The translations under genes and the position numbers were made by a program. Below, one piece after another: positions 41,756-52,180 of a stretch of DNA of 64,000 nt (position 1 is its first letter; each line of letters begins with the position of its first letter). The DNA comes from Coniferiporia sulphurascens. Its lineage: Eukaryota > Basidiomycota > Agaricomycetes > Hymenochaetales > Hymenochaetaceae. Below the pieces are notes generated by a model that did no database searches, had not been told where the DNA came from, and was given only the letters and a program-made list of their open reading frames with translations. The stretch covers positions 310,001-374,000 of the forward strand of contig NBBA01000003.1 in the NCBI GenBank assembly GCA_002794785.1, given 5' to 3'.

Positions 41756-42871
41756 TCAGTATGTGTTGGAGAACAGCCCAAGCCGTCCCCCATCCGTAAT
41801 GTGCACACTGCCATTCACAAACGAACCTGCCTTGCTTACAAGGAACAGTGCCAGCCCGCCAATATCCTCGGGTTTTCCTATACGCTCTAGGGGTACTTCG
41901 TCTGCTGAAATCATTTTCTTTTCCTTGACGAAGCTCTCGGTCATTTCTGCCGACGCAAACCGACAAATCACCCTCGAGTCCAGGTCCATTCAAGAATCGT
42001 ACGCACCTGAAGGGTATATTCCCGGAGCAATTATATTGCTGCGGATCTTCCAGCCTTTTAACGTATTCGCAAGAGTCTTTCCCATATGCGTCACCGCAGC
42101 CTTGCTCGTTGTGTATGAAAGGCTGAATACGTTCTGATCGCGCCGGAACCCGCCAATGCTCGAAACAGTGATTACTTGGCTTGTAGGCTCATCAGGGGAG
42201 CTCGCACGTCTGTTTCCTGCATCTAAAAGCTCGAGGAAGGCAACGGTCGTGTAATATACAGCGGTAACGTTGACATCGAAGGTCCGCTTGAATTCTTCCG
42301 GCGTACCAGCGGACCAAAGCTTCTCCTGAAACGTCTTTATGTCATCTGTGGGCTCTGGCGCTTTCGCTGTGTTATACATGACACCAGAGTTATTGATCAG
42401 CACATTAATAAAGCCTTGCTGCTGCTTGATAGTCTCAACGACCTGTTCAGAGAGAACCTTAGATTGGCACAAAATTAAAAGGCGAGCGGAAGACATGCAG
42501 CAAGTAAATTCTCCCTGGATGTAACATCACATTGCAGTGGAATCAGTTTGCTGTGTTTCTATTTGTAAAAATTTCTCCATGTGTAAGTTGGCCGGCATCG
42601 GACGTAAGCTAGCACTTACAGCATGTTCCTTCGCGGCCTTCTGCAACACCTCAATACGGCGTCCAAGGATATATACAGTGGCACCATTATTCTCCAAGGC
42701 TGTGGCAATCATCAGCCCTATACCTGTATTATGATATCAGAATGGATGCAATCTTCCATGCCGACCACGCATATATGCGTGTAAGACGAGTTCGGTCATA
42801 CCTGTGCCACCGCCAGTGACTACTGCCACTCTTCCCTCAACACTGAACAAAGGTCCGGATTGCAAGGACAT
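41756..42871 (-). CDS. Short-chain dehydrogenase/reductase (SDR)
   Basis: NAD(P)-dependent oxidoreductase of the classical SDR type, about 290 residues. Start MSLQSGPLFSVEGRVAVVTGGGTG at 42871. The Rossmann TGxxxGxG motif is TGGGTG | IG, split by an intron. Then come ENNGATVYILGRR, the NNSG motif (INVLINNSGVMY), the catalytic Ser block ITVSSIGGFRR, the YxxxK motif SYTTSKAAVTHM and NIIAPGIYPS. The C-terminal SERIGKPEDIGG-type block reads PLERIGKPEDIGGLALFLVS, followed by VNGSVHITDGGRL. The catalytic Asn-Ser-Tyr-Lys set is visible. The junction near 42470-42530 (after QCDV) is uncertain because two acceptors fit. Substrate is not predictable; such genes are often in secondary metabolism, but the neighbours here are not. 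Confidence 0.88.
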
Positions 42872-43423
42872 TACGATAAGGAACTGTAAATAAGCGTGTG
42901 TGTGCGGGTCCGGGACGGATGTGTCTATAGATGTAGATGATGAGTGCCGAAGCCCAGAGTTAGAAAGCTGCGTGTCGGGCGTACCAGTTTCGCAGCTGTA
43001 TAGTATATGGTGAACACTAGGAGAGAGAGAGAGAGCTGTAGTTATCCTATTTAGCGCACCTTAACCTTGACCCTAAGATAAGCTTCATCTAATCTACTTT
43101 ACCAGGCCCGATTCCGGTTTTGGCCAAAAGGGGAATGAAAGGCGCACAGATGATGCATGCATTCCTGCAGCCTCAAAGTGCTCCCGCCGCTACTACTGGC
43201 GCCCAGTCGACGCTGCCATTGTACCGTTCTACGTTGCCTCAGTAACTCACAGTAGGTTGTTTGGAAGGGTCCCAGGTACTTGCCCGATATACCATTCCCA
43301 GTATTCCCGCGCGCTTAAGCTCAGGGGGCGGCCGCGCAAGCCTCGTCATCACAGCTGCACTGGCGGGCGGTCTCCGTGATAAACTGCATCTGTTGTTTTC
43401 CGCCGTCGGTTCGCTGAGTCGCT
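42872..43423. promoter_or_regulatory. Divergent promoter region, SDR / RING gene
   Basis: 552 bp between divergent starts. Contains a short (GA) run at 43021-43035 that could be a phasing or GAGA-like element. No gene supported. Confidence 0.45.
43021..43035. repeat. GA dinucleotide microsatellite
   Basis: Seven to eight GA units in the SDR/RING intergenic region. Confidence 0.8.
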
Positions 43424-45631
43424 ATGGACCCCACGTTTATTGGGCCAAGTACCACGCAATCTCCTGCCCGCCGTCATTCGTTGGGCAGCGTCACAGAGTA
43501 TAGCGGGAGGAGAAGACCGATGACGGCGACTCGTCGTTCTGCGGACGCTGCCCCAATTGCTGCAATATCAGGCCCTCGAATTCTATCGGGAGGCAATAGT
43601 ACCATAATCGTACCTCCGCCGCTGTACATGCCGACACTCCGACAGCAGGACTGGGCTCATCGACCGAGTGTACGCGATTCTGGTCTCGCTACAAATTCTC
43701 CAGTTGCACATTATAGCAGCTTCGTCTCGGAACCTTCGCCTCAGATACCTCCGTTTGAACTGCTTCAAGAACATCGGCGCGATCCCTTGAGAGTAGAGCG
43801 CCCGTTGCCCCCTCCGCTGCCCCCATCCCGTGTTCGTAATCCTCAACCGCCGAGAGTATTGGAGGATCGGCGACGGGGACTTCTCGGCCGGGCGAGGATG
43901 GTGCTCGCATTCTTCGGCTATGGGACAGGAAACCGTCTTAGAAGAGAACTGGTATCCCTAATTTGGACTCTCTCTTTCGGCTCCGTGCAAGTGCGTATTT
44001 TCTCTTCGTGTAAACTCCATTCACTCATGTTATGAGATTGATCATACTCTTAGTTTATTGTCGTCGTCGCCATGTTATCGTACTCTAGTGTACACCACAG
44101 CCCAACGCAGCCTTCGATATCCGAATGGAAAGCGTGCGATAAGCCCTTAGGTCTTTGGGGTTGCTTTTGGATAGTAAAGGTTGCATTAGACTGCTGCATA
44201 ACATACTGGGGTTGGAAGCGAGAATGGAAGTTACGTCAGGGAGAAAGGATACGGTCGGAAGGGGACACGGAAGAGGCTTTTCCCAGTCCAGATGACCGTC
44301 TCTCTACCGACGGACAGATCGACTTAACCGCGTTAGATCCTGCCGATGATCGTCGTCGAAGAGAGGCGAGCCTTCCACTATCAAAGTTGTACTCTAGGTT
44401 AGCCTCGTTTCTTACTATACATCATTCTGTGAAGTTGAAGCCCGGCCCACAGACTCTCACTAACACTCTCATTAATCATCATTTCCTGGTTTCTTACATC
44501 AAACATACTCGTATTCACTTCACTCCACTCCTGTCGATTCGCAGCGCCGCATCTTTGGTGGCTGATTTTCAGCATATTATGTCTCCAGTATTTGATCATC
44601 CTTGAAGTATTCGCTATTGCGTTGCTTGTATTTATAATTGGACCTCTAATTTACGTGAGTTTCCGTGTCGCTTCCTCTGCCACTAAGAATTTACCGACTA
44701 ATAATCTTCATTTTGGTGCGTAGCTATTCTGGAACATTGTTCTTCTTTGCCTCGGGAGGCATCCTGTGCAGAATCCACATTATATCAACCCAGAGATCGA
44801 GGGTCTACCCAAAAGGCTGGTCGACCAGATTCCGCTTGTGTTGTACATTCCTTCCCCGCCTGGGGACGATTTGAAGGGCACAGATGGACTTGTGGTAGGT
44901 GACGGTGCTATTACAAAACCAGATCCCGCGCACGCAACGGGAGAACATACATACCCGCCGAAATCACCGCCACCTAAACGGCGCTTCACGTTCCTCAGGA
45001 AAAGTTCGTCAAGATCGTTTGCGGCTCTCGGCGGGTCGGGTGCGCACGATGAAAAGGCTGACAGCGATCCACGCGTCTGGGAGGACTGCTGGGAGCATGG
45101 CGAGTTCCCATTCGTGCGCCTGACAGAGAACCGCGCATCATGTGCAATCTGTCTACTTGACTTCGAGGAGCCGCGGCGCCGTGTTGCGCGAGAGGTAATC
45201 AAGCTGTGGGCGCAAAATAATGGTGGTAACGTCAATGGGGAAACTGTGGCTGCAAAAACGGAAGCACTCCAAAAGGATGGTACTAACGTAACCTCGTCGG
45301 ACTCGCCCACTCCCGATTCCAATGGTCGGGCGGAAGGTCAACATGACATACAAGAGGTCCCCGCTTCTAGGAATGTTGGGGCTAGAGCCTCCGTCTCCTC
45401 GCTACGTCTTGAGGATGCGGGTGAGGGTCCACAACCTTTGCGACTCCTCGAATGTGGACACGTCTTTCATGTGAGCTAAGCCCATATCTTAATGGATCGC
45501 GCGCTGACAAGCCCAATTAGAAAACGTGCGTAGATCCGTGGTTAGTAGACGTCTCTGGCCGCTGTCCAACGTGTCAGCGTCCTGTCGTCATACGGACATC
45601 ACAAAAGAAGCGCGACAGAGATAGGTCTTGA
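43424..45631 (+). CDS. Membrane-anchored RING-H2 E3 ubiquitin ligase with stretched RING
   Basis: Start MDPTFIGPSTTQSPARR, then a Pro/Ser/Arg-rich disordered region. Membrane segments are ELVSLIWTLSFGSVQ | FIVVVAML, LWGCFWIVKVALDCCITYW and EVFAIALLVFIIGPLIY | LFWNIVLLCLG. A cytosolic region follows (PHYINPEIEGLPKRL), then the RING: CAIC at about 45142 and CGHVFH | KTCVDPWL then CPTCQRPV, giving C3H2C3. The stretch between the second and third metal ligands is about 100 residues, against the usual 9-39, and is mostly Ser/Thr/Asn-rich. Ends SQKKRDRDRS. The architecture (several TMs, then RING) fits ER or Golgi/vacuole quality-control ligases that recruit an E2. Substrates unknown. Confidence 0.88.
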
Positions 45632-45988
45632 TTCTATCTACGAACTTAATGACCATTCAACTTCAACTTCGAACTTTTGCCGCGACTGGACCCTTATTTC
45701 TTCTGTAGCCTATTCTATATCTTCGATTCACTCGTCTGTATCTCACGCTATTCACAATTTGTACCGATATCACCACGCAGACAGAGGGAAAGAGGGTATC
45801 TGAAAACAATGTGTATCATTGATTTGTTAGAGAAGATGAAACAAAAACAATGAGAGTGATGTGTCTACTTATACAAATTATACTGTAAGACCAATGCAAA
45901 AGAACGACAACAGCGAGTACACTAATAGATTCAAGTCCTTCCGTGTGCAAGCGTTTCTTGAAAACCGCTTACAGTATATGCATCCATT
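45632..45988. other. Convergent intergenic region
   Basis: 357 bp between two 3' ends; AT-rich, no feature recognised beyond likely terminators. Confidence 0.45.
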
Positions 45989-48284
45989 TTATCTTCCCGT
46001 TACTTCCTGCCAGAGCGGAGTCAGAGCCTGAGCGACAGTATTCGCTGCAACCTCCAAACATTCCTTTTCCTCATCATCTTCGACACAGTGTAGGACTCGT
46101 CGTGAGCGCCAACGATCTGGATGAAAACGTTTATGGCTTTTCTCCACTAGCTTCACAAACTCCTGGTTGGGCATGTATGTGCGCACTTGACGGAAGAACG
46201 CCTCCACGGTTGCCCAGTCGACATCCTCAACACCGAACGCTCCCGGACGCAGCAGCACGGGCCACGGCACCGTCTCAAACACCACCACGTCGCCCCGTAA
46301 GAAGTTGAGTCGATCAAATGCGTCGGAAAACAACCTGTAACGCTCAAGCGCCGTGCGCGCGTTCCATCCCCGCGAAAGCCATCCGCGGGCATCGCGCATT
46401 GCTGCCTCGCGTGCCTGCTTGCGCTTGGCGCGCACATCCGCAGCTGCAGCCTCCTGCTTGCGTTGTGCAGCCTCTTCTGCGTGTTTCTGAGCGCGCTGCT
46501 CCTTTTGTTCAGCTTCGGCTGCCTGGCTAGCCGCCCTCGCTTTCCGTACAGCCTCGGCCTCTTCTGCAGCGCGGCGCTGTGCTTGGGCGTCCCATAAGGG
46601 TTTGTCCTTTTCGAGCTCGGCGATCTTGCGCCTGGATTCTTCCAGCAAGGCTTTTCTGTGCGCTTCCTCATCCATTGCCTCATCCGGAGTTGTCTGCTGA
46701 TGAGTGCTCGTTGATGATTCGCCTGAAGTTTGCAATTTTATTTTTAATATCAACCCTCAGACACTCAATTTAGCATCTAAAGGACTAACCATTCGGTGAT
46801 TTTGACTGAGATGAATGTAATTTCGCCCCCTCTTCATATAACTGCTCCATTTCATCCTCATGCCTGGCTTCAGTGCGCTTTTTGGCGCGTTGAACAAGTT
46901 CTTCCTTACGCCTATTCCCTCGCTTGTTTCTCCTTAGCTCCATAGCACGCCTGGCTGCACCTGGGGAAGCAGTACGTGTGCGCTTCGAAGTCCCAGCTTT
47001 TTCGTAAACCCTAAAGCGAGGCCTTGTGGGGTCATCGGAAAAGTCATCGAATGCGTCACTTTCTCCGCTAAGCACGCTAACTAAGAAACAATAAGACCAC
47101 AGTATAGAATGACAGTATAGAAATAACCAACCCTTTCTTTTAGAGGCAGGGGTTTCCGTTTTATTAGGACGCTTTGGAGTGGTGTTTATTTCGGACCAAG
47201 ACATCATGCTTTCGTCCTCATCTTCGACCGTCGTAGGTAATCCCAATTTCTCTCGTCTTCGTGTATTCCATTCCCGCCTCTTCCTTCTTGCCTCTTCAAT
47301 GTTAGCACGTACCTTTTTTAGTCTTTCGCTCTGCAGATGTTTCCTCGGAGCGCGCTCATCAATAATCATGTTGACTTCGTCTTCTTCAGCCTCGTCGTCT
47401 TCATCGTCTGACGATGAAGACGACGAAGACGAGAAGTACTCTACGGTTGCAGCGCGAGATTTCTTCCGCCTCCCCTCAGAGTTGCTTCCGGAGAGGCGTC
47501 GAATGGTAACATTGTCAGACAAACGTCGCTTGGACTTGGTGTTCTTGCTTTGGAGGGGGGATATGTGCTCGCGCGGTGGGTCTGCTGAAGGCTCTCGACC
47601 AGATTTTACTATGACACTGTGATCTGGGAAGGGTTTAACCACACAATCATAGCGCCAGTCCAGCTTGTACATATCCCATTGGTCATGCGTAAGGGTCATT
47701 AATTGACTGTAGATACATGAGCGATGCATCCAGGGCAAAGTAACTAACCCAACTCACCCGCAAACGTCGACTATTCTGGGCCAGGACCCTTCGTTCTCGA
47801 CGCCCTCTTCCCAGCGTGCATTGGGGACGAATCTCCATGTGCACTGGCCATCCGGCGTAGTCTCGATTACAACGCGTTTTGGCCGGCACAGTTCATCGTT
47901 GAGCGTGAGTTTGCGGAAGGCAGACGCGTTGGTATGATCACCTGTCGCTGTAGCGGGGTCAAACGAGGCGAAGGCTATTACAGAGCCAGGCTGCCTAAAT
48001 ATCTTCCAGGTGGAGGAGTCGAGCTCATTTGCTCCGCCCGGTGAGGACGAGCTGCCCGCGCGTGAGGTAGGAGTCGTGGGCATCCCTAGTTGCAGAGCCC
48101 GAGTATTTACCTTGACTTGCTGAAGAAACTCCCGACCAGCGGTTACACATACAAACGACGGGGAGATGTGTTCAAGTCGCAAGTCGCGCTTAAGACGCGT
48201 TGGTGGCTTCAACTTGAAGCACTTCCCTTTTGGGTAGCCAACCGACGTTGATCTCGAAAACAAGCCGAAAATACAACGTCGCAT
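45989..48284 (-). CDS. Large charged protein with C-terminal J-like HPD segment
   Basis: Start MRRCIFGLFSRSTSVGYPKG at 48284 (conservative). The first exon runs to DVC, then GG|GTGAGT...CAG|T joins to QLMTLTHDQWDMYKLDWRYDC in frame. A middle region is acidic and serine-rich (SSSSSSSSDDEDDEAEEDE) with basic stretches. After SPNG an intron leads to ESSTSTHQQ, a long alanine/glutamate coiled coil (QRRAAEEAEAVRKARAASQA), then AMRDARGWLSRGWNARTALERY, and EFVKLVEKSHKRFHPDRWRSRRVL ending LTPLWQEVTGR. The HPD inside a helix pair resembles the J-domain signature, as in NFKBIL1-type C-termini, but the segment is short for a full J domain. Function unknown; probably nuclear or cytosolic. Confidence 0.7.
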
Positions 48285-48383
48285 CTATTACGTAACCGAG
48301 AAGACTAATAGTATTACATCAGTACACTACTTATACACTACCACAATCGTGAACACTACTAAAACAAAACCGCACTAGGGCCT

Positions 48384-48914
48384 CTAGACTCCAAACAAGT
48401 GCCTCCAATGCATCCTACAAAAAACATAACAGTCGGTCTCGAATCGATCACGTTGCAAAGATGGCCGACTTACGCTGGAGAGGCTGGACAATCTAGGTCG
48501 GCGTCTGCTTCACCTTCGTGGACTTTCGGCGGAATAGATGCAGCAACAGCCCTTTCCTTCTTGCGGAGATCCGAGGCTGAGCGGTATTGTTGGGTCCGAA
48601 ATCTTCAGTGTTTCGTCGAAGCTTAGCGTATGAAGTGCAAGCACAGCAATACTAGTATGGGGTACTCACAGAGTAGGGGCTGTCCCGTATTCGTCAAGCA
48701 TAGAACGACCCATCCTGGTGTTGAGAGTTGGCGACCTAAGCCTATCCGCCCGGAACTCTCCGTCGCAACAGGGTGCAGCTGGTCGAATTGCAGGTGGCTT
48801 CGACAGGACTGCGCGTCTCTTGGGCGCCCTCGGCGTGTGAATAGCCAGGTTTGCGGAAACCGGTGTAAACGTGTGAGACGGGTACAGAGTCTGCGGGCTG
48901 GCGTGTCCGTCCAT
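48384..48914 (-). CDS. Small unrecognised three-exon gene
   Basis: Exons 48670-48914, 48474-48602 and 48384-48414, joined by GTGAGT...GAAG and GTAAGT...TTTTTTGTAG introns of 67 and 59 bp. The total of 405 nt is divisible by three and encodes 134 residues. It starts MDGHASPQTLYPSHTFTP, has basic patches (RAPKRRAVLSKPPA, RTQQYRSASDLRKKERAVAA) and ends in a short AMHWRHLFGV after DLDCPASP. No family recognised. The stop lies only about 100 bp before the start of the HPD-protein gene on the same strand, so an alternative is that this is its 5' end, with a different third splice. Confidence 0.5.
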
Positions 48915-49758
48915 TAAATGTTTGGAATTTGTTTGATGTCTGGTATCTTTGCTTGCTGCACTACCACCCGCCTAAGTTTCGCTTTATACATATTTCCTGA
49001 GCAGCGGGCCCTGGCCAGTGCGGTGGTGGTTTTTGCCATGGCCAGTTGCGCGGGCAGAGCACACTTCGCTGCTACGTTACGGGCCATCTCATACGAGTTT
49101 GATTTGATTTGCTGTGTAACGAAGATAGTTTGAGAGCACCGCTTTTGAGCATGCACGGATAACATTCAAGCCTGCAACAACTACACCCGACGCCAGAGTG
49201 AGAACGCGTCTCGGTCTTTCAGTCCGCCCTGTGCGTGGTAAGTAGAAATTGCTCGTCGATAATAATTACAACCGTGTTCCCACCTCATCGACATTAGTCC
49301 ACTAGATTGCATAATTGCCTATTCTAAGTAGCAGGCGGGACCAGTTTTGTATTGTTCAGTCCCAAGCCTGCTGTAATGAGTCAACAATTAACCCATGCGG
49401 TACAAGTACACACCTTGCGCACGCACGGGCCCTCGGAGACACGTGTTAATGTAACAGGAGCGACAAAGATAATGTAAAATGTAAAAATAGCTGATTGATA
49501 GGAGTCAGCGACTAGACCTAGAGTCCAGGCTGAACTATGGGGGGTGTATGCGGTGTGCAGGTGGCGCAATAGTGACGCCAATTAGTGACCAAAGACAAAA
49601 TAGGATTTGAAAATGGAAGAGAGTTGAAAGACTGTATAGAATAGATGGACTTTGATATGCATGTGCAATGACAGCGGGTCATATTCTACGAATGCTGGTA
49701 AAGATGAAGTCATGAGGTAATGGAGCGCCAGAGCATGTATACAAGACGGGTCACACAT
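48915..49758. other. Intergenic region between small gene and mitochondrial carrier
   Basis: 844 bp. Short ORFs on both strands have no motif. Presumably promoter of the small gene and 3' region of the carrier. Confidence 0.4.
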
Positions 49759-51245
49759 CTATGATGTTGGCAGGAGCAAGTCTTTGACCAATTCGTAAGT
49801 AAAGAATCTAAACGCATAGTGTCAGTCGTCATTTTTTGAGCCTAAGATTCAATTAACTCACGAAGTCGCTATGCTAGGGGCAACTTTCACTAAGCACAGT
49901 ACGAGGGGTTAGACAAATTGGGGTTCACTCTGTATGCAACACAGAGCGACTCACGCAAGTTCGGCCAGAGGCCCTTGTAGAGCCCGCGCAAGCCGTCCGT
50001 GCGGAGTATGTATCTAAGCGCATCAACTGCTCCAGTGTGTCGCACGCCGAGAGCAGACATACCCGTTACTTGCATCTTTCGGCGCAACACGTCCATAGGG
50101 TATGTCAATGTTTGCGAGATGGAGCCTAGTACGTGTAGCACCGCTGTTGAATATCTTTGAAAAGAGAAGTCAGACTGTAAAGGACGCACCAGCTAAAGCG
50201 CCACATGCTAGTTTGCGCACGACGCTCGTCTTCCCAGGAGGGGTGATAATACCGCGCAGAGCCTCGTAGGCCGCGAAATTTATACCGACATACGGTGCAA
50301 CACCAAACGCAGTTGCGGGCAGTCCGCGATACAGCGCACGGACGCCGCCCTCCTCGCGCATAACCTTTCGTGACATACCCATCATCGTGAGATGCTCGCG
50401 CGCAGATGCCTCCACTTGCGCGAGCGTCTTTGGTACGGAGGCGGTATGGTAGGCAGAGGCAAGTGTGGGCTGCGTAGCATTGAGTAGGGGCCCTTGAGAT
50501 GTGGATTGGGGGTTAACGGGTAGCGTAATCGTTGCCGTGGCTATAGATAGGCGTGATCGGACGAGATCCAGGGGATAGGTTGAACCTGAAGAAACAAAAT
50601 AAACAAAACACTACTTGGAATGGAGCATAGGACTGCTTACAGACTGAAACTATTCCCGCAAGCGCCCCTGACAGCAAGCGTGTTGGTGTATCGAGAGGTC
50701 TTTCCCCATACTTTGTGAACCACTACGTTCCCCCGATGAGAAACGCAGGCTCATTTCTTTGGAAAAAATCACGACACACCTTCTTCAACTGCTCATATGT
50801 TGTAAATTGCACTGCGCTGTAGGGCACAATTCGAATGCAGTTTATGCCATTTCCACGCATGAATCCGCGGAAGCCCTCTTCCTGCCACATGCGCACAAGG
50901 CTGCGCCACACGCCGCGGTACTGTCGGTCGGTCGCGGAAGTTTGAACCTGCCTGGATAGAATCGATCAGAACGACGTATAACCGCTGCACAAACGAGACG
51001 CACTGTATTATTTTGAGGCGTTCGAGAGGGCTGACTACGGTCCTAGACACAGCGCCTGCGACGCCACCGGCGATGAAATATGAGGATACCTGGGGGCTAA
51101 CAAGCGTTGCGCGCTGGGGAGGCACAGTGGTAACTGGCTCAGCACTCTGGCTTGCGTTGCCATTTCCGCTAGCGGATTCGAGTCGCCCAGATGGAGGCGA
51201 AGACGGGTGCTGTATGCCCGAGGTTGCGGAGGATGTGCTAGCCAT
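49759..51245 (-). CDS. Mitochondrial carrier (SLC25), nucleotide/PAPS-type candidate
   Basis: Inner-membrane exchanger with three repeats. Start MASTSSATSGIQHPSS at 51245, with a Ser-rich extension before the first repeat. The signature Px[DE]xx[KR] appears three times: SPLERLKIIQ, YPLDLVRSRLS and YPMDVLRRKMQ. Each is preceded by a small-residue helix (FIAGGVAGAVSRTVV, LLSGALAGIVSV, ACGALAGA). Matrix-helix motifs such as EEGFRGFMRGNGINCIRIVPYSAVQF, EGGVRALYRGLPATAFGVAPYVGINF and DGLRGLYKGLWPNL follow. The C-terminus reads LKVAPSIATSFFTYELVKDLLLPTS after two short introns. The NCIRIVPYSAVQF and ATYPLDLV-type blocks recall yeast YPR011C and the CoA/ADP or APS/PAPS carriers; substrate is not settled by sequence here. 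Confidence 0.88.
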
Positions 51246-52180
51246 GGCGGCGAGGAGCAACTCGAGGACAGCCTACAGGCCGGAGCTACTCCCAAGTTAC
51301 CCTTTTCGGATGCGTGCCAGCAGCAGTGGCTGTCGGTCAGTGACCGATCGCCACCATCCGTTTTGGCTTTGGTTTCCGGAACTTGCACGCTCACAGGCTG
51401 CGTCAGTGCGGCCAGTCGTATCGAGGCGTCTGGGGGATCTGGAGACAGCGATGGGCAGGATGCATTCTGCTGCCTGGCTCGTGGACTCAACTCGGACTCG
51501 TCCGCAGCTCGTCTGCCTGTGGGTTGCGACCCCAATCGAAGAGCAGTTGAATCTGCGCTCGGGGACGGTCCGAACACATCTTCTTTGTAAAAGGTTGCAG
51601 CCGGGAGCCTCAGTCGCCGTTCCCCATGACCAGCCTCCAGTTATTGATAGCGCGCGCTTTGAATGAAATTTGCTTAGTTACAAGGGGAAGATGATAGTGT
51701 TCGGCCCTTGTACAATCAGTAGATTGCTAGTTGTATGTATTGTATTGTCCTTCTGGCGTTGTTCGTCGCCGTATCCGACGGCCACGAAGGCGAAATTTGC
51801 GTGATCTGCTTGCGACGAAGCCGGCCGTTGGGAGCCGAGCCTGACTGCGCCCCACAAAACCCGGCGATCGACAGACTTTCGCTCAAACCACGATCCTCCC
51901 GCGGCGCGTCGTCGTCCACCTTTTGAACAGCCATCCTCAGCAGCGGCGACGGCGACGGCAGCAGCGACACTGAGCCTGACTGAATGCACGGCACTCTTAC
52001 AACGTAGTGGGTGCGTGTAGCAGCCCTTTTCAAGCTGGCTGTATCCGTCGATAACACTATTCGAACCTTGCCTCAATCAGACTCAAGTCCGACGCCGACG
52101 CCGTCTGCCGTGATCCAGTGCCCTCTATAGACTTCCTCGTTGCGACACAGGTAGTCCTCATCACCAGCCAATCCTTTGAT
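51246..52180. promoter_or_regulatory. Divergent promoter region, carrier / RhoGAP
   Basis: 935 bp, GC-rich with long ORFs on both strands that read as low-complexity shadows. A frame-open stretch from 52118 precedes the chosen RhoGAP ATG but lacks its own ATG; the CAG|GTAGTC at about 52148 could be a leader splice donor. Confidence 0.4.

Noticed and set aside
51270..51670. Overlapping long ORFs on both strands between the carrier and RhoGAP
   Set aside because: GC-rich low-complexity translations on both strands with no motif; most likely promoter sequence.
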